From Paramecium tetraurelia (Eukaryota; Ciliophora; Oligohymenophorea; Peniculida; Parameciidae), in contig NW_001799288.1 in assembly GCF_000165425.1 (NCBI RefSeq), positions 399,067 through 463,066 of the forward strand: a stretch of 64,000 nucleotides of DNA, read 5' to 3'. A program made the position numbers and the translations under genes. This document shows, in pieces, positions 1 to 12,842 of the stretch. The notes beneath the pieces were generated by a model. That model worked only from the letters and a program-made list of their open reading frames with translations. It was not told the DNA's origin and made no database searches. Numbering within the stretch: position 1 is the stretch's first letter; each line of letters starts with the position of its first letter.

Positions 1-2
1 CT

Positions 3-599
3 GATAATGATGATGAAATTGGATGTGCCATTCTGGAACTATAGCATATCCACAATAAAGCTATCTTTGATGCATGTAATGAGGTCTTAAATCGTTTTAG
101 ACCATTTTATTATAGTAATTATTTTATATTAAATTAAGATTCCGGGATAAAATACCCATGGGAATAAAAAAGAAATAGTTTAGAAAAAATATTAAACACT
201 AGCTTGGTTCATATAATGGAAGAAGTGAAATCCACAGTATTGAAATAGAGTAAAGTTCTGTGTGGCTTTTATCCAACAGAAGACTTTGAAATTATTAAAT
301 AGGAGAAATAAGAAATAATAGATGAGAAAAATATATTAATGCTTATGTAGCAATTAAATCTAGTGGAAAACCCATTATTAATTGATACAAATATTTAATT
401 TGATAATTTGGCCTTAATTAGGGATGAGTAACTATACAAACTACTTATAGAAGATGTAATATTTTATTGAAAAATACTTTAGATAAAGGAATAGGAATAC
501 AAGTGGACTTTGATTGAAGATGATCGTGCTGAATACTTAATGGAATTAAGTGATCAAATTTTAGAGAATCTTATCGAAGAAGTCTCGAAAGAAATGTGA
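3..599 (+). CDS. Hypothetical protein, 3' part only
   Basis: The gene enters from the left edge and ends at a TGA. With TAA/TAG as Gln the frame is open from base 3, with one clear intron at 456-482 (27 bases, GT-AG) that removes an in-frame TGA. The visible ~190 residues are helical and acidic. They contain FDACNEVLNRFRPFYYSNYF near the left edge and end LSDQILENLIEEVSKEM. The tail faintly recalls the DUF4378-type C-terminus (acidic helices ending in a Leu/Glu-rich helix), but I do not claim membership. Function unknown. Confidence 0.7.
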
Positions 600-941
600 T
601 TCTGCTTATTATTTGATATTTTATGTATAATAACGTTTATAACATTATATAGTGTTCTCATACCATTTATTATTTAGCTATATACAAATAACAAATAACA
701 AAAGACTAATATTAAAGGTTCAATAGTTTTGAATATATCCGATTTTAAAGCAATCAAGTAAAATTGTTTAAATAGCACTAATTAGTAGAGTTGATTACTA
801 TAGTCATAAATGTTCTTTTATTGTAAAATGATAGTTATCTGAATGTATAAATTAGTCTTTTATTCATTAGTATAAAAGTATAATATGAGAATTATAGTGT
901 TTAATTTTTAAGAATAAATAAAAATAATTATTGTGTGTGTG
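600..941. other. Intergenic spacer
   Basis: About 340 A+T-rich bases between two plus-strand genes. I see no open frame with coding character, no RNA gene and no repeat. It must hold the 3' end of the first gene and the SEC13 promoter. Confidence 0.6.
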
Positions 942-1814
942 ATGTTGACAGAAAGCTTATAAATAAATTCAGGACATTCTAGTATGATCCATGATATTAA
1001 ATACGATTACTATGGTGATAAATTAGCAAGTTGCGGAAGTGATGGATATATTAATGTCTATGACGTGTCAAAAAAACATTAAGTTGCTTAAATAAAGACG
1101 TACATAATGAATATTACATTTTAGTCGAGATTCTCCATTATTTTCATTATCTTGGTCACATCCTAGGTTTGGCAACGTATTAGCTGCATCATCATACGAT
1201 GGAGAAATTTCTATTTTTAAGGAATAAAAGGAATGGAATAAAGTGGCAACCTATTAGAATGAAGGCAGTGTCAATTGTGTTCAATTTATGCCTAGAGAAT
1301 TATTTTTGGCATGTGGTACTTCAGATGGATTTGTAATTTTATTGGATAATAACAAAAATTGGGATGTTGATTAGAAATGGTAAGCACATGAATCAATAAT
1401 ACATGGATTATGTTGGAATTAAGATGGTTCATTATTAGCAACCTGCAGTGCTGATAAATTGATTAAAGTCTGGGAATTTACTATCAATAACAAGCCATAA
1501 TTGAAATACACAATTCAATCTCATTTGGACGTAGTGAAGGATGTTTAATTCCATCCTTTAGAAAACAACATCCTTGTATCAGGAGGAGATGTAAGAATCA
1601 ATCACATTTATAGGATGGGAAACTTAGAATTCATAGATTAGATGAGGATGCACTAGAAAGTCAAGTTATTGATTTTCACATGACCATTTGGAGAATATCA
1701 TTCAATATGTTGGGCAATTTAATAACAGTAAACGGAGAAAGTAATGGTTAAAGTAATCTTAAAACACTTAAATAAGAGAACAATTTTTAATATAGCGTTA
1801 TTGATTGCAATTGA
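942..1814 (+). CDS. SEC13: SEC13, COPII coat / nuclear pore WD40 protein
   Basis: SEC13 is a six-bladed WD40 protein that pairs with SEC31 in the COPII coat on ER exit sites and also sits in the nuclear pore Y-complex. The product begins MLTESLQINSGHSSMIHDIK and has the SEC13 signatures MIHDIKYDYYGDKLASCGSD and SWSHPRFGNVLAASSYDGE, followed by blades HGLCWNQDGSLLATCSADK and VVKDVQFHPLENNILVSGGD, and WRISFNMLGNL near the end. Introns are at 1100-1124 and 1591-1613; both are needed for the frame. About 275 residues, slightly shorter than the usual ~300-320. The last blade is less conserved. Identification is firm. Confidence 0.93.
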
Positions 1815-1842
1815 ATAATGTATAGATCAAAATGAAATTATA

Positions 1843-3206
1843 TCAACTTGTTAAATTTACATTTATATTTGCCTCTTTAGCTAATCTTAAAATTGCTGCC
1901 ATTCTAACTGCCTTCTTCGCTGCCTCATCTAAATCTTCAGTAAACATCATGTTGAATCCTGACTCCTCTATCAATTTCTTTGCCTCATCTATTTTTGTTC
2001 CCTTCATTCTCAAAACCATTGGTTTCTTCATTCCCAAAACTGTCAAACCTTTTAATAGTCCCAAGACTATTTAATCACATCTTGAAAATAATTATTATAA
2101 TGTTACCTGGCTATACCAGCAAATATATTGACAAGAATGGCTTCAACATTTGGATCTTTATCCATAATTTTGAGTGCAGATACAATTTCTTAATCAGTGG
2201 CTTTTCCTCCAACATCCAAGAAATTAGCAGGTGATCCATCATACTACTTGATTAAATCCATTGTAGCCATAGCCAATCCTGCTCCATTAACCATACAACC
2301 TATGTTTCCATCTAGAGCAATATAATTTAATCCATGTTTTTATGCTTCTACTTCTTTCCAATCTTTTTATCTTACATCTTCCATATGAAAGATGGCATGT
2401 TATCTAAATTGAGAGTTATCATCAATATTAAGTTTTTGATCACAAATAATCAAATTTCCCTACAAATCAATTCCTAGTGGATTAATTTCTAACAATGTCG
2501 CATCAGTTTATAAAAAGATATCGAACATCTTCTTTAAAATCTAAATATGATTAGAAAGATAATTACATCTTTCATCTAATTATGTTAAATTGGATTCAAT
2601 TTATACACTTTTGAAACCTTTTCATAAATTGAAAAATCAATGTCATCTACATTGCTTGGCATTTCAATTGAGAATTTCTTAATATAATTGGGATCACTCT
2701 CTTCAATATGTATACCTCCCTTTTCGGAGGCTACAATTCCCAATCCTCCTGTGTTTCTGTCCAGGAGAATTGATAAATACAATTCTTTCCTTAAAAAGTT
2801 TCTTTCTACGACATAAACCATTTCGCACTTCTTTCCTAAACTTCCAGTTTGTTTTGTTATTAATGTGTTTCCCAACATTTTACTAGCATATTCTTTTACA
2901 TCATCAGGAGTTGAGGCTATATGTATTCCCTAAATAGATATTCACTGGTACACTATTAAATCCATTCTCTTTAAAGTATCCTTTTCCTCTACCACCAGTA
3001 TGACATTAAGCCTTTACAACCACATCTGTGAATGAGTTTCTTTCTGATCCCTCTTATATGATTTTTTAGGCTGACTTATAGGCTTCATCTGGGGTCTTAC
3101 AAATTCTTCCAGGAGGAATTGGGAGTTGAAAAGACTTGAAAAACTCAGCTGTTTGATACTCATGGAGAGAAAGGAAATATTTAGGTATGCGATGGAATCT
3201 AAACAT
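1843..3206 (-). CDS. Succinyl-CoA synthetase beta subunit, mitochondrial
   Basis: Beta subunit of succinate-CoA ligase, the TCA-cycle enzyme making ATP or GTP from succinyl-CoA. The N-terminus [20 protein letters not shown] combines a short basic leader, likely mitochondrial, with the family's LHEYQ start. Downstream are the ATP-grasp segments [20 protein letters not shown], the [11 protein letters not shown] active-site strand and [16 protein letters not shown] of the CoA-ligase domain, ending [13 protein letters not shown]. Introns lie at 2930-2951, 2541-2566 and 2081-2106. Whether it uses ADP or GDP cannot be told here. It is divergent from the next gene, with 100 bases between starts. Confidence 0.94.
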
Positions 3207-3306
3207 TAAGATTTTGATTTATATTATATAATTTCATTACCACAATCTATTAGACGTATATTCCAGTTACTCTAAATCTTAATTATTATTATCTAATCTT
3301 TACAAA

Positions 3307-4441
3307 ATGCTGTCAAATTAAGAAAAAGACCCTCCAAATCCTGATTCACTCTCATTATTATCAAAACTTCTAACTTTTAAAACTACCTCAAATGACTATT
3401 TTCACCAATGGTTGGTACTTTTATAAGATCAAGCAAATATTATTAGAATTCATACATCTAATATTTGGGCTGATCTTCTATAATGCTACAATAGTCTTAA
3501 AAGGTAATTATAGAAGTAATGGATAGCTGAAAATAAAAATTTATATTCCTCTACCTCTATTTATTATACTATTTAGATCATCAAACTAACTGAATCTTTT
3601 ACAAATTGTATGTTTCCTATCTCCAGTTCCAAACATAAATGAGCATCTTATGAATTTCTCACCACATCTTCAAATCATGTATTTTAAAAATTGATTCTTT
3701 CTTGCTATTATAGATGATTTATGTAATTTTGAGAATCATTAGCTAATTTCATTTCTACAATTAGTTAGAAGTCTATAATTCAATGAAATCCAAAAAGCAA
3801 GGGGCTATCAATTCTAATTTAGTTATTAATCAAAGTATCTTTATGTATAATGAATTAATAGTAAATCCTAATTCTCTTATATATTTTTCATGAGGAAATT
3901 GATTTTTAACAAGTCATTGGAATGCTGTTCAAAATAATATTTATTCTCTAATAGATATTGCTAATAATAAAGGAAGATTTCAGAAATCTGTTTTTTAATT
4001 TTATTGCTTATCTGCTCCTTACAATAATAGTTTAAAGTAATAAGATATATATTTACATATCAAATTTAATTTCAATATCACCATCAACAATATTCCATTA
4101 TTTCTTTACCACTATTGTTAACAAAAAAAGCTCTACGAATCTAAATTATATTTTTAGAATACTGACATTAGATATTTTGCATCTTTGAGATTCTGATAGA
4201 TCAATTATTGGTAATTAATTACTAATTGTAACTCAAAGCATGTTCTCAAATCTTAAATAAAATTTATAATTATTTAGAGTGTAACAACTGAAATATTTGT
4301 GAAGAGTACTCCAGAGATGTAATAATTCTAAAGATCATCTTAAATTATCATTAGAATAAATTCAATCAATTCAGCAGCTCTGAGTAGTTAATAAATTTAC
4401 TAATATCTAAGGTTAACAGTGTTAATCCTCAAAATAATTGA
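3307..4441 (+). CDS. Hypothetical protein, exon structure uncertain
   Basis: The start reads MLSNQEKDPPNPDSLSLL and the frame is open through TSNIWADLLQCYNSLKRQ. A middle exon contains WNAVQNNIYSLIDIANNKGR. The last exons read IIACSQILNKIYNYLEQ (after a 28-base intron beginning near 4214) and end in ISKVNSVNPQNN before TGA. Between the middle and last exons, near 4190, the frame changes without an intron I can define. No known domain was recognised. It lies head to tail upstream of CCT-theta, about 190 bases away. Existence of a gene is fairly clear; its exact exons are not. Confidence 0.5.
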
Positions 4442-4631
4442 ATAATTAAAAGGGAGTGGTTGAGCTTGGATGTTGGAGCGCAAATCATAGAACTGTGATG
4501 GCATTCCTCAGATAAATAGAACATTTATTGAAGCAGGAAGTAAATAACTAAATACAAATTAAGTATTCTAAATTGGCATTTAATATTAAATATTTCTTTT
4601 GCAATTATTTAAAAATTAAATTATCTAATTT

Positions 4632-6403
4632 ATGCTATCCACAGCTGCAGGTTTCCAATCTATGCTCAAAGAAGTATAATAAACAGTATTACATATCCCA
4701 GGGAGCTCGCCATTATCAAGGATTAGAAGAAGCAATCCTAAAAAATATTCAAGCATGCAAAGAAATTTCTAACATGACTAAAACTTCATTGGGCCCAAAT
4801 GGAATGAAAAAAATGGTTGTGAATCATATCGATAAAATATTTGTCACAAGTGATGCAGCAACAATCCTCAAAGAAATGGAAATCTAACATCCTGCCGCCA
4901 AGATGATCCTTATGGCAGCCAAAATGCAAGAGACTGAATAAGGTGATGCTACAAATTTCGTTATTACTCTAGCTGGAGAGTTATTGTAATAAGCTGAAAG
5001 TTTAATTAAACTAGGATTACATCCAAGGTAATACTCATATTTTATTAATTTAGCTAAATTGTGGTTGGGTATGAGACCGCATTGAAAAAGGCATTGGACT
5101 TACTTGATGAACAAAAGGTATGGGAAATAACTGATGTTGCTGAAGAATAATAAGTGTTTTAAGCAATTAGAACCTCATTGAGTAGTAAATTATCAGAGTA
5201 TTTTCTTAAATAAAACTATAGCTATTCCAATTTGATTGCTGGTCTTGTAGCCAAAGCATGTATTAGATGTTTGCCAAGAGAAAAGTCTAATTTTGATTCT
5301 GAATATGTTAGAGTTACTAAAATCTTAGGAGGATCTGTTTTGGATAGTCATGTTTTATCTGGATTAATAGTAACTAGAAATGTGGAAGGACAAATCAACA
5401 GATTGGAGAATCCTAAAATTTGTGTATTTAATGCACCATTAGATCCATAATAATCAGAAACTAAAGGAACTGTTTTAATTAAAAATGCTACCGAATTAAA
5501 GAACTATACAAAGACTGAAGAAGATCTTGCTGAAAAGATAGTCAAGAGCATTGCTGATGCAGGAGTTAACCTCATTGTTGCTGGAGGAAGTATATCAGAA
5601 ATAGTATTACACTTTGTTGAAAAATATAAAATGATGATTGTGAAGGTCTAATCCAAATTTGAATTAAAACGCTTATGCAAAGCAGTTGGAGCTAGTGCTT
5701 TATCAACATTGTCTGCACCTATGCCAGACGAATTAGGAACATGTGATCGAGTCCATGTACAAGAAATTGGTAGTTAAAAAGTTACTATCTTCGAAAAGCA
5801 AAGTGACACTTGCAAATTAGCAACTATTGTTTTAAGAGGAGCAACTTAAAATCTCTTAGAAGACATTGAAAGAGCCATTGATGATGGAGTCAGTTGCTAT
5901 AGATCATTAATTAAGGATTCAAGATTTGTTTATGGTGGAGGAGCTACAGAAATTGTAATATTCATATCTCTATGATTTTAGAAATTAGCATAACAATTAG
6001 AATAAGAGGCAAATAAAATTAAATCTATTGATTAATACGCTTATAGACAATATGCATAAGCTTTTGAAATTATACCCAGAATCTTAATTGATAATGCTGG
6101 TTTAGCTCAAAATGAAATGATGGCTCAATTGCACAAATTGAATTCAGAGAAACCTCATTCATTGAACATTTCTGTATATCTTCATCAATAATTTAGAATG
6201 GAACCTTAACTCCCTCAAGTGAATTAAAAGTGTTTGATCACCTTAAAACCAAATGGTGGGCTATCAAACTAGCTACAGATGCTGCCATCACTATCTTGAG
6301 AGTAGATTAAGTATTAATATTCAATATTCTTTAGATTATTATTGCCAAACCAGCTGGAGGACCAAAGATGCCAGATAGAGGACACTGGGATGATTAAGAT
6401 TGA
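4632..6403 (+). CDS. CCT8: T-complex protein 1 subunit theta (CCT8)
   Basis: One of eight subunits of the cytosolic chaperonin CCT/TRiC, which folds actin and tubulin. The product begins MLSTAAGFQSMLKE and, after a 28-base intron at 4674-4701, continues GARHYQGLEEAILKNIQACK. It keeps the ATP-binding elements TSLGPNGMKKMV and GDATNF, the AAKMILMAAKMQ segment, YGGGATEI near the equatorial return, and the group II chaperonin ending ILRVDQIIIAKPAGGPK. Further introns: 5028-5053, 5955-5981, 6174-6196 and 6311-6334. Full length, about 540 residues, no missing motif. The theta assignment rests on the close match to the theta-specific start and on NHIDKIFVTSDAATI. Confidence 0.95.
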
Positions 6404-6563
6404 GTGTGATCAAATAATAAATCATAGCATAGATATTATCAATAATTTCTTTATTTTCTCTAGTTACAAGTTTATATTTGCTAACCTCTAAATTAGCTGA
6501 GAACTAATTGTAATTCTTTATTCATAAGTAAATTATTGATAGGTATTTTATAATATAATAAAA

Positions 6564-7687
6564 TCATTATTTAATTAAATTGATTTCCTCAACTAATATT
6601 GCAAAGTCTTATTAGCTTTACTAAACACTTTAATTTATGAATTTGATTTATTGATTTAAAGAATTAACCTCTGTAAGGACTGCATCATCTTTTTTTAATT
6701 CTTTTATTTTAAGATTCAATTCGACAATTTTATTTAAATCTTCTTTTAATGTCTTTTTCAATTGAACATTCTCTTCGAACAAAGTCTTATAGTTTTTCAA
6801 TTTCTATTTGATTTGCATCTTAAAATCTTCTTAATTAGTTTCAATCTAATTTTTTAGATGATATAGTGTTTAATACTCTGTTTTTAGTATTTAGTGATCA
6901 CATTGAATTTTGATTAATTGTTCACTTTGTTATCTGAAATTTTATAATACCTTCTAAACAGCATATACTATGGAATCGCAATCTTGAGGAACATTTAATA
7001 ATAATGAAAGTTCTTTAATCATTTATTTGAATTTAATATTGTTATCTGTATTTTCTGTTTGTTAATATTAAGAACACTTATTGGTTACAGAATACCCAGC
7101 ATAAGTAAAGTTGCTATTGTAGCTTTCCCTTCCTTTTTATAAACTCGCTCTGCTCTCTGATAAATTTGGCATGCTCTGAGTTGGCAATTATATGTTTTTA
7201 ACGTGTTGTAAATCTTACAAATTAACCTTTTTGACTTCTTGACGAGCTCTTGATTGGCAGGGTTAAGGACTACCATATCTTTTTTATACAATAGGTTCTG
7301 TTCTCAAAGATTTCGTCCATGAAATTTATGACTGCATTTGAACTGAATTTCTAATAATCTCGTTGGGATTGGTGCATTTTAAAAATATACTTACCTAATT
7401 TCCGTACTCTAAATCAATTTTGTAGATGGATTCTTTTCCCATGATCTCGTTTAATTCTAACTTTGCATATCCGATCACTTTGATGAATCCACTTTCTTCA
7501 TCTTGTATTTCTATATATATTTATAACTAAGGATCTATTAATTTATTACAAATCTTCCAATATCAAATGAGGAAGTCCATGATGGAGAATATTTAATTAT
7601 TTTTTAAGTGGTTACAATTCTTAAAGGCTCTCTTTTATCAGCTAAAATTAAATCTGAATATACACCACATTAGAAAGAGATCTACAT
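6564..7687 (-). CDS. N-terminal C2 domain plus coiled-coil protein
   Basis: Read from ATG at 7687 the product starts MQISFQSDKREPLRIVTTQK and continues IIKYSPSWTSSFDIGRFVIN, then IQDEESGFIKVIGYAKLEL. This is the pattern of an NT-type C2 domain (a WxxxF strand followed by the 'vlGya.leL' strand). The second half is a long coiled coil (KTLFEENVQLKKTLKEDLNK), ending EEINLIKQ. At least five small introns are needed, among them a 20-base one around 7270 and a 23-base one around 7050. C2 domains of this type often tether proteins to membranes or cilia; that role is inference. No specific orthologue is claimed. Confidence 0.7.
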
Positions 7688-8010
7688 TAATTATGTCTAG
7701 ACAAGAGACTTGAAATGAATTTAAGAGACGCTTAATTAATACATTTAATTAAATAAAGAATCAAACAAAAGCCAATTATACTCAAGTTAATATTACTCCA
7801 CTGTTAACATAATTTAAATTCAAAAGCAATTCAATCAGTATATCACTCTAAATATAATATATAATAGTATGACTATGTTGAATATGAAATATAATTTAAA
7901 TAGAACTATTTTATAAAATACAGAAAGTATTGGCCAAGTAATTCTGTATTGATATATCAATAGTCTGATTGATTAATTTTATTAATTAAAATCTCTTTTA
8001 TAAATTTCTA
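7688..8010. other. Intergenic spacer between divergent genes
   Basis: About 320 A+T-rich bases between two genes that start in opposite directions. It presumably carries both promoters. I see no frame, repeat or RNA gene in it. Confidence 0.6.
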
Positions 8011-9638
8011 ATGAGTTCAAAAACCCATCAAAGAATTCTCACTTTCATAAAAAAATACAAAGACGAGTAAATGCTTCATATTTAAGTTTAGATTGAGCCC
8101 AACTACTGGAATTGATGAATTTGCAGATTTATTAAATGAATGCTTTTCATTCAAATAAGATGCATCAAGAAGAGAAAAAGTGAATTTAATTGTTGAAAAT
8201 CTTGTTCTAGATGATGAAAGCAAACTAGTGGAAGGAGGTATGAAAATCTATGAATAAAATAAGATTTATAAAAATATGTGGAGAGATTAATTGATTTCGT
8301 TGAAGGTCCAAGTGATGATCCTTTAGAAAAAAACAACCTTAAGCAACGAAGCTCCTCTGGCAGTTCGGATGAGGAAGATAATAGAGGTCATAATAGATAA
8401 TAAAATAAACATAAAAGAGATAGAAGCAGAGATAGGGAAAAGAATAAAAAATCAAAAAAAAATTAAAAAAATACTAACATATTATCAGAATTATAAAAAG
8501 CAATAGGAAAGGACATGAATATTAAGGACTTACTTTCATCCCTTACAAATACTAATAACCGTAAATAATAGCATAATAATAATAATAAAAATGTTGTCTT
8601 TCTACAAAATGTTCCAAGGGAAATGAGATCCTACACTGAAATTGAAGCCCTACTATAAGGGAGAGGAGAATTAATTAAAATTTAACTATTAGGACGGTAA
8701 TTTAAAGATCTATTTTTAGAGTTCCTTCTGTTCAATTTAAAAATCACAGTGATGCCTAAGCTTTGATTGATAAATTTATTGTCCATAAAGGAGTTAAAAT
8801 TGAATTTACATAAAGTTTAAATAAAGTATTAAAGTAATAAAATATTAGTAGTAGTAACACTAAGATGATAACAAGAATCATAAGATTATTATATTAGACA
8901 AAGAAGGAAAAAAGGTATCTAATCAAGCGAGTTAACCAGCAGCACCTCTCTAATAAACATAATAATAATAATAATAATAACAATAACAATCATAATAACA
9001 ATCATAATAATAGTAAGCTGTATAGAAATAAGACTCTAAAATGGAAGAGGAAACAGATTAAAAAAAAACCAAAGAAGAACAAGAACTAAATAATTAAATT
9101 GATTAAATTAAAGGACAAGCTAAAACATTGGTTGTAGATAAAGTTAGATTGGCTTTATTGCTAAATAAAAGGAAGGACAATTATTCTCCTTAATTAAGTG
9201 CTGAAATCGATGAATTAAAAAAGTAACCTTTATAATTAAAACTTAGAATGTTAACTTAAAAGAAGGAGGAGATTTCCAAGATGAATTCTCTGGAATAACT
9301 CAAAGCAGAATTACAATGGTTAAACGAAAATTATGATTACACTTTGTTAATTACACAGATCCCTGAATAATTATTTAAAGAGAAGACAGTTACCAAAGTA
9401 CTCAATGAGGAATTCCAAGTAAGCATTCAAATAATATATTAGAAATATGGTAAAATTGACAATTTGCAAATTAAAATAAAAGATAAAGCTGCCCATCTTA
9501 AATTCTTTAGCTTTGATTCAGCAGAAAAAGTATTTAATTTTTATAATTTAGGCATATTATCAAGCAAACGAAAATTCTAATTTCAAAGTTGAGTTTTTAA
9601 ATTAGGGTATTAAAAAGGTGTTAATTGCTTAAAGTTGA
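8011..9638 (+). CDS. RNA-binding protein, RBM26/RBM27-like
   Basis: The first ~80 residues (MSSKTHQRILTFIKKY, then GIDEFADLLNECF and REKVNLIVENLVLD) resemble the PWI-like helical start of RBM26/27. A basic Ser/Arg/Lys linker with KHKRDRSRDREK follows, then an RRM beginning VVFLQNVPREMRSYTEIEAL with the conserved spacing to IFRVPSVQFKNHSDAQALID. After a Gln-rich run comes a charged helical region, KLRMLTQKKEEISKMNSLEQ, and a second RRM-like tail YGKIDNLQIKIKD. In animals and yeast these proteins serve nuclear RNA decay with MTR4-type factors. The join near 8085 is unresolved: the frame changes by one base. Confidence 0.65.
8938..9017 (+). repeat. Poly-glutamine tract made of TAA/CAA/TAG codons
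   Basis: A run rich in (TAA)n with CAA, TCA and TAG codons sits inside the RBM26/27-like gene and encodes about 20 Gln with a few Ser. Read with the standard code it would be a wall of stops; its openness in the host frame supports the reassigned code. Confidence 0.85.
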
Positions 9639-9892
9639 AATATTTTATAAATAATAGTATTTAATGTAAATAAATAATATAATCAATAAACTTTATTTTT
9701 TTCTTCTTTTGAAGGTTACAAAATATTTGAAGCCAAAATTTCACCTTTTTGAAATATTAAAAGTTATCAATAAATAAAATTAATATCATGTTTAACAAAT
9801 TTTATATTGCTTTTTTCAAATAATATTATACTATTCCTGAGTTATTTAATATATATATCACTATTAGTACTAATTTAACTATAAATTTAGTT

Positions 9893-10879
9893 ATGCTATA
9901 AAAATTTGGAAAAGAAGCTTACGATTTAAAATTTGAGAAATACTTTGATTTGGTTGATGATACGTTTGCATTAAATCCATAAACTATGGCAATTTCATAA
10001 AATGGTAAATACATCTTTTATCGGCATGGAACTTATACAATTAACAGTTAACATACTTTTATTAACTCATAAAGCAAAGTCATTTTAAGTATATCAGGTA
10101 TTATTTAAGCCTGCTTCTCTTCAGACTCAAAATTTTTACTTTTTTCAGAGAGATCTAATGAAAATAAAACCTATCTTTGTCTCCTAAATTGTGAAGAAGA
10201 ATAACTGGTTTGGAAGAAAGAATTTAATAGTGGTGAGTTCGAAAAAGATTCAATATTTTAAATACAATTTAGTTATTTAAATGAATTTGCGATCATAAGC
10301 ACTCGTTTTTAAAGGTATTTTCAAATTTCACTTGATGGTACACATAAGGAAATGGTTTTAAAATAATATTAACCGATGAAATACTTTGATTAATTAAAAT
10401 TTTTAGATGGGGAGTCCTTTATAATAGGAAAAATTGATTAAACTTAGAGGGAAAAAAAATATTCTTATTATTTTATCTACAAACAAAATCGTTTGATTTT
10501 TAGTTGGAAATCAGTTGCTTCAAAAAATTAAAGATTTGAAATCCAAAATAAATTTTTGATTGTTTTAAGAGATACTTATAGATTTTCCTTGAAATTAGCA
10601 ACAACAGGAAAGCTTATAAGAAGTTTATTAATTCTTTAAGAAGAATCACTTAATTTTATATACTATAACAATGTATTTTATTAATTAGGTTTACTAAATG
10701 TATTAAAGTACGATTTAAGTTAAGGTAAGAAAATTTAAACTAATTGTTAAATGCCAAAGAAACATCAAAATGAATTGGATCATTTGAGAAAAGATTAAAA
10801 TATTATTCGAGTTCATACTTTTGATGAAGGATTTGTTAGAAGGTTAGAATTTTTCAAATTAAATTAATATTATCAATGA
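9893..10879 (+). CDS. Hypothetical protein, probable beta-propeller type
   Basis: A nearly intronless gene: one intron at 10098-10124 (27 bases). The product starts MLQKFGKEAYDLKFEKYFDL and ends VRRLEFFKLNQYYQ, about 320 residues. It is built of repeated short strands with aromatic and hydrophobic turns (MAISQNGKYIFYRHGTYTI; KFLLFSERS; FLDGESFIIGKID), the rhythm seen in divergent propellers. No diagnostic motif allows a family name. It converges on the next minus-strand gene, with 63 bases between the two stops. Confidence 0.65.
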
Positions 10880-10942
10880 TTTTATTAATATATTTAAATA
10901 AATTTTAAGTTCTTTAGAAATAGATATTTTTATAAATGAATA

Positions 10943-12490
10943 TCAGTTTAATTTAATTTTTTTATTATCTGCAGCTTCATAATGTTAGTATGATTTATTA
11001 TTTTATAACAGTTCAATAAGTAAGGTAAGTTTTTCTTGTATCTTCTGATTCTGAGTTTAATGCATTAAGTTTTAGCATCTTTCTGATAAAAATACCCTTT
11101 CAAATTATTCAATCTCTGCTTTGAAAATATCTATTAGTTTATTATTTTTCAAAATTAATGTGACTATTTACATAACGCATTTGGCAAATTTAATTTCAAT
11201 TTATTATTTTTGTTTGAAGAAAACTGAAAGATGAGAACATGACTATAATTTTTCTATAATAAACACGACTTCATCTAAATATTTAGGTAATAAGCCTATT
11301 ATATTATATTGCTGTAATTTTGGAAGATATTCAGTAATTATATTTTTACTTTTTATCATTTAAATTATTATCTTTAGAATAATTGTTGTGTAATCTGGTT
11401 TTTATGAGTTTTAGTAGATCTACATCAGTTTTTTAAAGAATTCTTCATTAGCTATACAAAATTAAAACTACTTAATTAAATATAAGTAAATTTCTAAAGT
11501 TTCAAACAATTTTAAAGTTAAATCCTAATCTAAATTAAGTAAAAGTCTATCCTAAAATACTTTATCTTCAATTTTTTCTTTAGGAAAATTATTTTTTTAA
11601 ATATATTTTGAAATTATTTAAATAACACTGCCTTCTAGCATATTCTAATTATCATCTACCCAAATAAGTATAACTTCTTCCCACATATTCAAAAGCTATT
11701 AATCTAATACTAGATTTTCATTTTTCATTAAATTTTTAATAATTGATATAGTTATTTTATGAATAAACCATTTTATAGTTTTTAATGATACTCTTTGAAT
11801 CAGATTTGTATTACAAGCACTCATTTATTAGTTCTTTAATACATTCAACTTGTCCTTGATAAAATCAAGTGTCATACTTTTAAAACATTATGGCACCTCT
11901 TTACAAAAGATTTTGAGAGACTAAAGATAATTTACGGAATCATATAATGAGGTGATTTTTTCTAATCTTTATTGTATATGGCAACATTTGTGTATTTGAA
12001 AAGGGGTATTTTTATCTAATTTACTTAATAGACCAAAAATTATGATAATCTTATTATGAAATAGGGCGCTTGCATCTCTATTATATATTTAACATAAGCT
12101 TTCAAAAGATAGGTTTTTAATCAAAATTTAATGCTGAGTATTTACAACATTTAACAATACGAAAAGAACATCTAAATTATTGAAATTGTTACTTATAGCG
12201 CAATATTAAAGGCATTCTGGTACCTAAACTTGTAAAACCTATTGAATGATTGTAATTAAATGCTCTTTTTATTAATCTTCAATTTCCTCTTGTAAATGAG
12301 AAGAATATTTTAATTGTTTTCCAATTGAAATTAAACCATAATGAATTAGTGTGAAATCCTCACTCATTAAATTTTGAACTGCTTATTAGAATGTCAAATT
12401 GGGAGCAAAATTATGCTAAAGTAATTTCTATAGAAGGGACTAAGAAATATTTTATGGGAATAATATTTCAATTTCTTGTTATTATGACAT
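10943..12490 (-). CDS. Helical-repeat protein, possibly importin/exportin-like
   Basis: A single uninterrupted frame of about 515 codons from MSQQQEIEILFPQNISQSLL to YEAADNKKIKLN. It is almost entirely amphipathic helices. The first segment LLQKLLQHNFAPNLTFQQAV resembles the opening HEAT pairs of karyopherins ('LL..L..d..vr..Ae..L'). The protein is half the usual karyopherin length, so a short HEAT protein is equally possible. No intron is needed, unusual for a gene of this size here. Confidence 0.6.
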
Positions 12491-12842
12491 AATTTAATAT
12501 TAATTATATTTTAGCATAAGAATTATTCGAATTGAATAATAAGAAAATGACTAAATACTATCAAAGATTAAAAGCTATCTTGATATTTTTATATCATTTG
12601 TAATTTAATATTTAATATAAATGTAATAGCCAAAGGTTTAATGTGAATTTTATCATTTCTTATAATTTTAATTGTTTGAATAATTCTAAATAAAGTTAGA
12701 GATTTAGATTCATTGTCAAGAAAATATAACTGATATAATTTATTAATGAATATGAACAGATTGCATACTAGAATTTATACTATTCAAATTTATTTAGTGT
12801 TCATAATAAACATGTTATAAATATAATATTTTTCAAATCATA
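12491..12842. other. Intergenic spacer between divergent genes
   Basis: About 350 bases, very A+T-rich. Short ATG frames exist but none has coding composition. Likely holds two promoters. Confidence 0.55.

Noticed and set aside
1832-2234. Plus-strand frames inside the succinyl-CoA synthetase gene
   Set aside because: They lie antisense to well-conserved codons of the beta subunit.
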